A stretch of DNA of 64,000 nt from positions 300,590-364,589 of the forward strand of contig NZ_JADDIX010000077.1 of assembly GCF_015070855.1 (NCBI RefSeq). The letters run 5' to 3'. The DNA is from Pseudomonas lopnurensis. Lineage in GTDB: Bacteria; Pseudomonadota; Gammaproteobacteria; Pseudomonadales; Pseudomonadaceae. Positions 60,258 to 64,000 of this stretch are shown here, in pieces (positions within the stretch are counted from its first letter, which is position 1; each line of letters begins with the position of its first letter). Below the pieces are notes generated by a model. That model worked only from the letters and a program-made list of their open reading frames with translations, had not been told where the DNA came from and did not search any database. The translations under genes were made by a program, and so were the position numbers.

Positions 60258-62459
60258 TCACAACAACTTATCCAAGGTAATCGGCAAATCCCTCACCCGC
60301 TTCCCGGTCGCATTGTAGATCGCATTGGCCACGGCCGCCGCCACCCCGACGATACCGATCTCCCCTACCCCCTTCGACCCGAGCTCGTTGACCACGCTGT
60401 CGTGCTCTTCGACGAAGATCACCTCGATCCCGGGAATGTCGGCATTCACCGGGATGTGGTATTCGGCGAGGTTGTGGTTCATGTAGCGCCCCAGCCGGTG
60501 GTCGATCAGCGTCTCCTCCTGCAGGGCCTGGCCGATGCCCCAGACCACGCCGCCGACGATCTGGTTGCCGGCGGTCTTCGGGTTGACGATGCGCCCGGCG
60601 GCGATGGCGCTGACCACCCGGCTGACGTTCACCGTGCCCAGGTCTTCGTCCACCCGCACCTCGACGAACACCGCCGAGTGCGTCGCGGTCGCCCATTGCT
60701 GGCGCTGCTCGCCGGGTTCGACGTGCGCCTCGGACTCCAGCGCGCCGCTGACCTCGACGATCCGCTTCAGCTCCACCGCATGCTGCGTGGCCTTCAGGCA
60801 CATCCGCCCGCCGATGAATTCCACCGCGTCCGGACTGGCGCCGGTGAACGGCGAGGCCGGCGACTGCTGCGCAGCGTCCAGCAGCTTCTGCCGCAGCCCT
60901 GCACAAGCCCGCTGCACCGCACTGCCGACGGATGACACCGTCGCCGAGCCGCCCTCCAGCGGCGCCTGCGGCAGGCTCGAATCGCCGAGGCGGAACTCCA
61001 CATCCGCCATCGGCAGGCCCATCGCATCGGCCGCGATCTGGGTCATGGCGGTGTAGGTGCCGGTGCCAATGTCGGCGGTGGCGCTGGTCACCAGCAGCTT
61101 GCCGTCGGCATCGATACAGGCCCTGGCGCTGGCCGGCATCTGCATCGCTTCCCAGACGCCGGTGGCCATGCCCATGCCGATCAGCTCGTGGCCCTCGCGC
61201 AGGCTGCGCGGCTGTGCCGGGCGGCGTGACCAGCCGAAGCGCTCGGCGCCCTGCCGGTAGCAGGCGCGCAGTTCCTTGCTGGAATAGCGCTTGCCCTGGT
61301 TGCCGTTGATCTCGCTGTAGTTGCGCAGGCGCAGCTCCAGCGGATCGATGCCGACTTCATGGGCCAGCTCGTCCATCGCGCATTCCAGCGCATAGACGCC
61401 GATGGTCGCGCCCGGCGCGCGCATATCCAGCGGCGTGTAGACGTCCAGCGGCGCCAGCCGGTAGCCGAGGCGCACGTGGTCGCACGCATAGAGCATGCCC
61501 GACCACTCCACCTCGTGCTCGGTGAAATCCTCGAAGCGCGAGGTCTGGCCGATGGCCTGGTGTTCGACGGCCTGCAGCCGCCCTTCGCCATCGGCGGCCA
61601 GCTTCAGCTGCTGGATGCTGCGCGGGCGATAGCCGAAGGTGAACATCTGCTGGCGGGTCAGTTCGACGCGCACCGAGGCCTTGAGCGCGAGCGCGGCCAT
61701 CACCGCCAGTGGCAGTTGATACTGCGGACGCAGGCCGGAGCCGAAGGCGCCGCCGACGAAGGGCGAGAGCACGCGGATCCTGTCCTGCAGACCGAACACC
61801 TGCTCCAGGTAGCGCTGGCAGTTCTGCACGCCCTGGGTCTTGTCGTGGATCAGCAGCTCGCCGCCCGGCTGGTACTGGACGATGGACGCGTGCGGCTCCA
61901 TGGGATTGTGATGTTCCACCGGCGTGCCGTATTCGCCCTCGACCCGGTGCGCCGCCGCATTGAATGCCACCTCGAAATCGCCGCGCGGCGGCGGCACTTC
62001 GGCCGGCGCCGGGTGGGCCTGTTCGCGCACCGCCTGCAGATCGGTCTGGTGCGATTCGGCCGCGTACTCGACGTGCACCAGGCTCGCGGCATGCCGCGCC
62101 AGCGCCTGGGTCTCGGCGACGACCAATGCCAGCGGCTGGCCGCTGTAGAGCACACGGTCGTTGTACAACGGGCGGAACGGCGAGCCTTCGGCGGCGTCGG
62201 CGTCCTCGTAAGGCTCGTCGTAGCTGGCGATGGGCGGCCGGTTCAGGTGGCTCAGCACCAGATGCACGCCGGGCAGCGCCTCGGTGGCGGCACTGTCGAT
62301 CCGCAGCACCCGGCCACGGGCGATGGCGCTGGACACCACCGCGCCGTAGAGCAGCCCCGGCACGTCGAACTCGGCGGCATAGCGTGCCTGGCCGCGGACC
62401 TTGAGCGGGCCGTCGACACGGTCCAGCGGCTGGCCGAGAGGCGATTGAGCCCTGTTCAT
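60258..62459 (-). CDS. paoC: molybdenum aldehyde oxidoreductase, large subunit (PaoC-like)
   Basis: A 733-residue xanthine-dehydrogenase-family catalytic subunit that binds molybdopterin (MCD in PaoC). Key stretches are SPFVGGAFGSGLRPQ, DMRAPGATIGVYALE and the active-site Glu about residue 700 in SKGVGEIGIVG. Length and order match E. coli PaoC (YagR). The ATG overlaps the paoB end by four bases. The complex oxidises aldehydes; the natural substrate is unknown. No chaperone gene (PaoD/XdhC type) is visible in the window. Confidence 0.92.
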   Translation of the reverse strand: MNRAQSPLGQPLDRVDGPLKVRGQARYAAEFDVPGLLYGAVVSSAIARGRVLRIDSAATEALPGVHLVLSHLNRPPIASYDEPYEDADAAEGSPFRPLYNDRVLYSGQPLALVVAETQALARHAASLVHVEYAAESHQTDLQAVREQAHPAPAEVPPPRGDFEVAFNAAAHRVEGEYGTPVEHHNPMEPHASIVQYQPGGELLIHDKTQGVQNCQRYLEQVFGLQDRIRVLSPFVGGAFGSGLRPQYQLPLAVMAALALKASVRVELTRQQMFTFGYRPRSIQQLKLAADGEGRLQAVEHQAIGQTSRFEDFTEHEVEWSGMLYACDHVRLGYRLAPLDVYTPLDMRAPGATIGVYALECAMDELAHEVGIDPLELRLRNYSEINGNQGKRYSSKELRACYRQGAERFGWSRRPAQPRSLREGHELIGMGMATGVWEAMQMPASARACIDADGKLLVTSATADIGTGTYTAMTQIAADAMGLPMADVEFRLGDSSLPQAPLEGGSATVSSVGSAVQRACAGLRQKLLDAAQQSPASPFTGASPDAVEFIGGRMCLKATQHAVELKRIVEVSGALESEAHVEPGEQRQQWATATHSAVFVEVRVDEDLGTVNVSRVVSAIAAGRIVNPKTAGNQIVGGVVWGIGQALQEETLIDHRLGRYMNHNLAEYHIPVNADIPGIEVIFVEEHDSVVNELGSKGVGEIGIVGVAAAVANAIYNATGKRVRDLPITLDKLL

Positions 62460-63442
62460 CGGACGGTCCCTCCGGCGGCTTCGCTCAGCGCCCGCACGAT
62501 CGCACGGCGGGCCAGTTCGATCTTGAAGGCATTGTCCGCCAGCGGCTGCGCGCCCTGCAGCAGGCGCTCGGCGGCGGTCGCGAAGCACTGCTGCTCGGCG
62601 CGCTTGCCGCACAGCAGCTCTTCGGCGGCCTCGATGCGCCAGGGTTTGTGCGCCACGCCCCCAAGGGCGATGCGCGCGCGGCGGATCGTCTTGCCGTCCA
62701 GCTCCAGCGCGGCGGCCACCGAGACCAGGGCGAAGGCATAGGAGGCGCGGTCGCGCAGCTTGAGGTAGGCGCAGTGGCTGGCGTAGCCCTCGCCCGGCAG
62801 TTCGATGCCGACGATCAGTTCGCCCGCGCCGAGGGTGTTGTCCCGCTCGGGATGCTCGCCGGGCAGGCGATGGAAATCCTCGATGGCGATGCGCCGCTGG
62901 CCGTGCGGGCCGTCGACGTGCACCTGCGCCTCCAGCGCGGCGAGCGCGACGCACATGTCCGACGGGTGCACGGCCACGCAGGCCGCGCTGGCGCCGAGAA
63001 TCGCATGGATGCGGTTGCGCCCGTCGCGCGCCGGGCAGCCGGAGCCCGGCTCGCGCTTGTTGCACGGCGTGGCGGTGTCGTAGAAGTAGTAGCAACGGGT
63101 GCGCTGCAGCAGGTTGCCGCCGGTGCTGGCCATGTTGCGCAACTGCGGCGAGGCGCCGGCGAGAATCGCCTTGGCCAGCAGCGGGTAGCGCTGTTCGATC
63201 TGCGGGTGCCAGGCCAGGTCGGCGTTGCTCACCAGCGCGCCGATCATCAGCCCGCCACCGGCGGTTTCCTCGATGTCGTGCAGCGGCAGGCCGTTGATGT
63301 CGATCAGTCGGCGTGGCTGCAGTACGTTTTCCTTCATCAGGTCGAGCAGGTTGGTGCCGCCGGCGATGTAGCGGCTGTCCGCTCCGGCGAGGGCGATGGC
63401 CTGGTCGATGCTGTCCGGGCGCTGGTAGCTGAACGGCGTCAT
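62456..63442 (-). CDS. paoB: aldehyde oxidoreductase FAD subunit (PaoB-like)
   Basis: A 328-residue FAD-binding subunit (GGTNLLDLMKENVLQP near residue 28, then a CO dehydrogenase-type C-terminal domain). It has the Cys-rich insertion typical of PaoB (CYYFYDTATPCNKREPGSGC), which in E. coli binds an extra 4Fe-4S cluster. Overlaps paoA and paoC by four bases each, so the three are translationally coupled. Confidence 0.92.
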   Translation of the reverse strand: MTPFSYQRPDSIDQAIALAGADSRYIAGGTNLLDLMKENVLQPRRLIDINGLPLHDIEETAGGGLMIGALVSNADLAWHPQIEQRYPLLAKAILAGASPQLRNMASTGGNLLQRTRCYYFYDTATPCNKREPGSGCPARDGRNRIHAILGASAACVAVHPSDMCVALAALEAQVHVDGPHGQRRIAIEDFHRLPGEHPERDNTLGAGELIVGIELPGEGYASHCAYLKLRDRASYAFALVSVAAALELDGKTIRRARIALGGVAHKPWRIEAAEELLCGKRAEQQCFATAAERLLQGAQPLADNAFKIELARRAIVRALSEAAGGTVR

Positions 63443-63963
63443 CGCGCGTCCTCCTGCTTCTGCCCGCGAACCGCTGGCAGTGCTTCCTCGATGGCGGCGA
63501 GGATGTTCGGGTAGGCGCCGCAGCGGCACAGGTTGCCGCTCATGTATTCGCGGATTTCCTCGCGGCTGTACCCGCATCGCTCGCTGGCCAGGCCGACGGC
63601 CGAGCAGATCTGCCCCGGCGTGCAGTAGCCGCACTGGAACGCATCATGCCTGACGAAGGCGGCCTGCATGGGGTGCAGCTCCGCGCCACGGGCCAGGCCT
63701 TCGATGGTGGTCAGCTCTGCACCGTCGTGCATCACCGCCAGGGTCAGGCAGCTGTTGATCCGCCTGCCGTTCAGCAGCACCGTGCAGGCGCCGCACTGGC
63801 CGTGGTCGCAGCCCTTCTTGGTGCCGCTCAGGCCGAGCGGGTCGCGCAGCAGATCGAGCAGGGTGGTCCAGGGTTGCACCTCGAGCCGACGGTGCTCGCC
63901 GTTCAGCACGAGGGTGATGGTGCAGGTGCCGATGGCACCCGCCGCGGAGGGGTTTTCGCTCAT
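63439..63963 (-). CDS. paoA: aldehyde oxidoreductase 2Fe-2S subunit (PaoA-like)
   Basis: A 174-residue small subunit with two 2Fe-2S clusters: the plant ferredoxin type (GCDHGQCGACTVLLNGRRINSC in two parts) and the four-helix type (CGYCTPGQ and CRCGAYPNI). It passes electrons from PaoC to FAD in PaoB. The N-terminus MSENPSAAGAIG has no twin-arginine signal, unlike the longer E. coli PaoA. GAGG 6 bases upstream supports the start; a longer form beginning beyond the window edge cannot be fully ruled out because the frame stays open for the last 37 bases. Confidence 0.9.
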   Translation of the reverse strand: MSENPSAAGAIGTCTITLVLNGEHRRLEVQPWTTLLDLLRDPLGLSGTKKGCDHGQCGACTVLLNGRRINSCLTLAVMHDGAELTTIEGLARGAELHPMQAAFVRHDAFQCGYCTPGQICSAVGLASERCGYSREEIREYMSGNLCRCGAYPNILAAIEEALPAVRGQKQEDAR

Positions 63964-64000
63964 GGCAGCCTCACGGTTGGGCGTAGGGATGCGCTGTCCG

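Overview
The window is a stretch of gamma-proteobacterial chromosome of about 65% GC, best assigned to Pseudomonas sensu lato. The main evidence is gene order. thiO-fimT-fimU-pilV-pilW-pilX-pilY1-pilE-ispH-fkpB-lspA-ileS-ribF-murJ-rpsT, then creA-proB-obgE-rpmA-rplU/ispB, follows the P. aeruginosa PA4548-PA4569 arrangement. radA with a PA4608-type PilZ protein and a complete siaABCD operon also fit. The spacers are full of Pseudomonas-type short palindromic repeats. I see no rRNA, tRNA, CRISPR array, prophage or insertion sequence. Almost everything is core-genome housekeeping.

Layout. 1-6.6 kb: MazG-like pyrophosphohydrolase and cmoM, two related DUF4136 lipoproteins, small membrane proteins, an SdiA-regulated-type protein and a DinF-type MATE exporter. 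6.6-11 kb: hybrid histidine kinase, speA and a SUI1-family factor. 11-19.7 kb: thiO and the type IV pilus minor pilin/PilY1 cluster (no pilY2). 20-28 kb: ribF-ileS-lspA-fkpB-ispH on the minus strand, murJ and rpsT. 28-34.4 kb: obgE-proB-creA, rplU-rpmA, ispB, a small gene behind a Fur-box-like site, and fklB. 34.5-43.8 kb: UPF0114 protein, a small conserved gene behind a DnaA-box cluster, a Lon-family protease, ccpA behind an ANR/FNR box, mscL, a YdcH-like protein, a CopD-like protein, radA, a MapZ-type PilZ protein and an ICMT-like protein. 43.9-53.3 kb: glyA, ettA, siaABCD, gntK, gdhA. 53.6-64 kb: fpr, rlmG, two tandem class A beta-lactamase-fold serine hydrolases, an acyltransferase, a bacteriohemerythrin and a PaoABC-type molybdenum aldehyde oxidoreductase that runs to the right edge.

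Functional themes. Surface attachment and c-di-GMP signalling are represented by the minor pilins with PilY1, the SiaA/B/C/D phosphorelay to a GGDEF cyclase, and a MapZ-type PilZ receptor. The remainder covers isoprenoid, flavin and lipoprotein maturation, translation (ribosomal proteins, ObgE, EttA, IleS, CmoM, RlmG) and amino acid metabolism (ProB, GlyA, GdhA, SpeA). I found no clear new multi-gene system. The points most worth a second look are the twin beta-lactamase-like genes, the DnaA-box cluster near 35.6 kb, the signal-less PaoA, the lower-GC segment inside pilY1 and the repeat families in the spacers.
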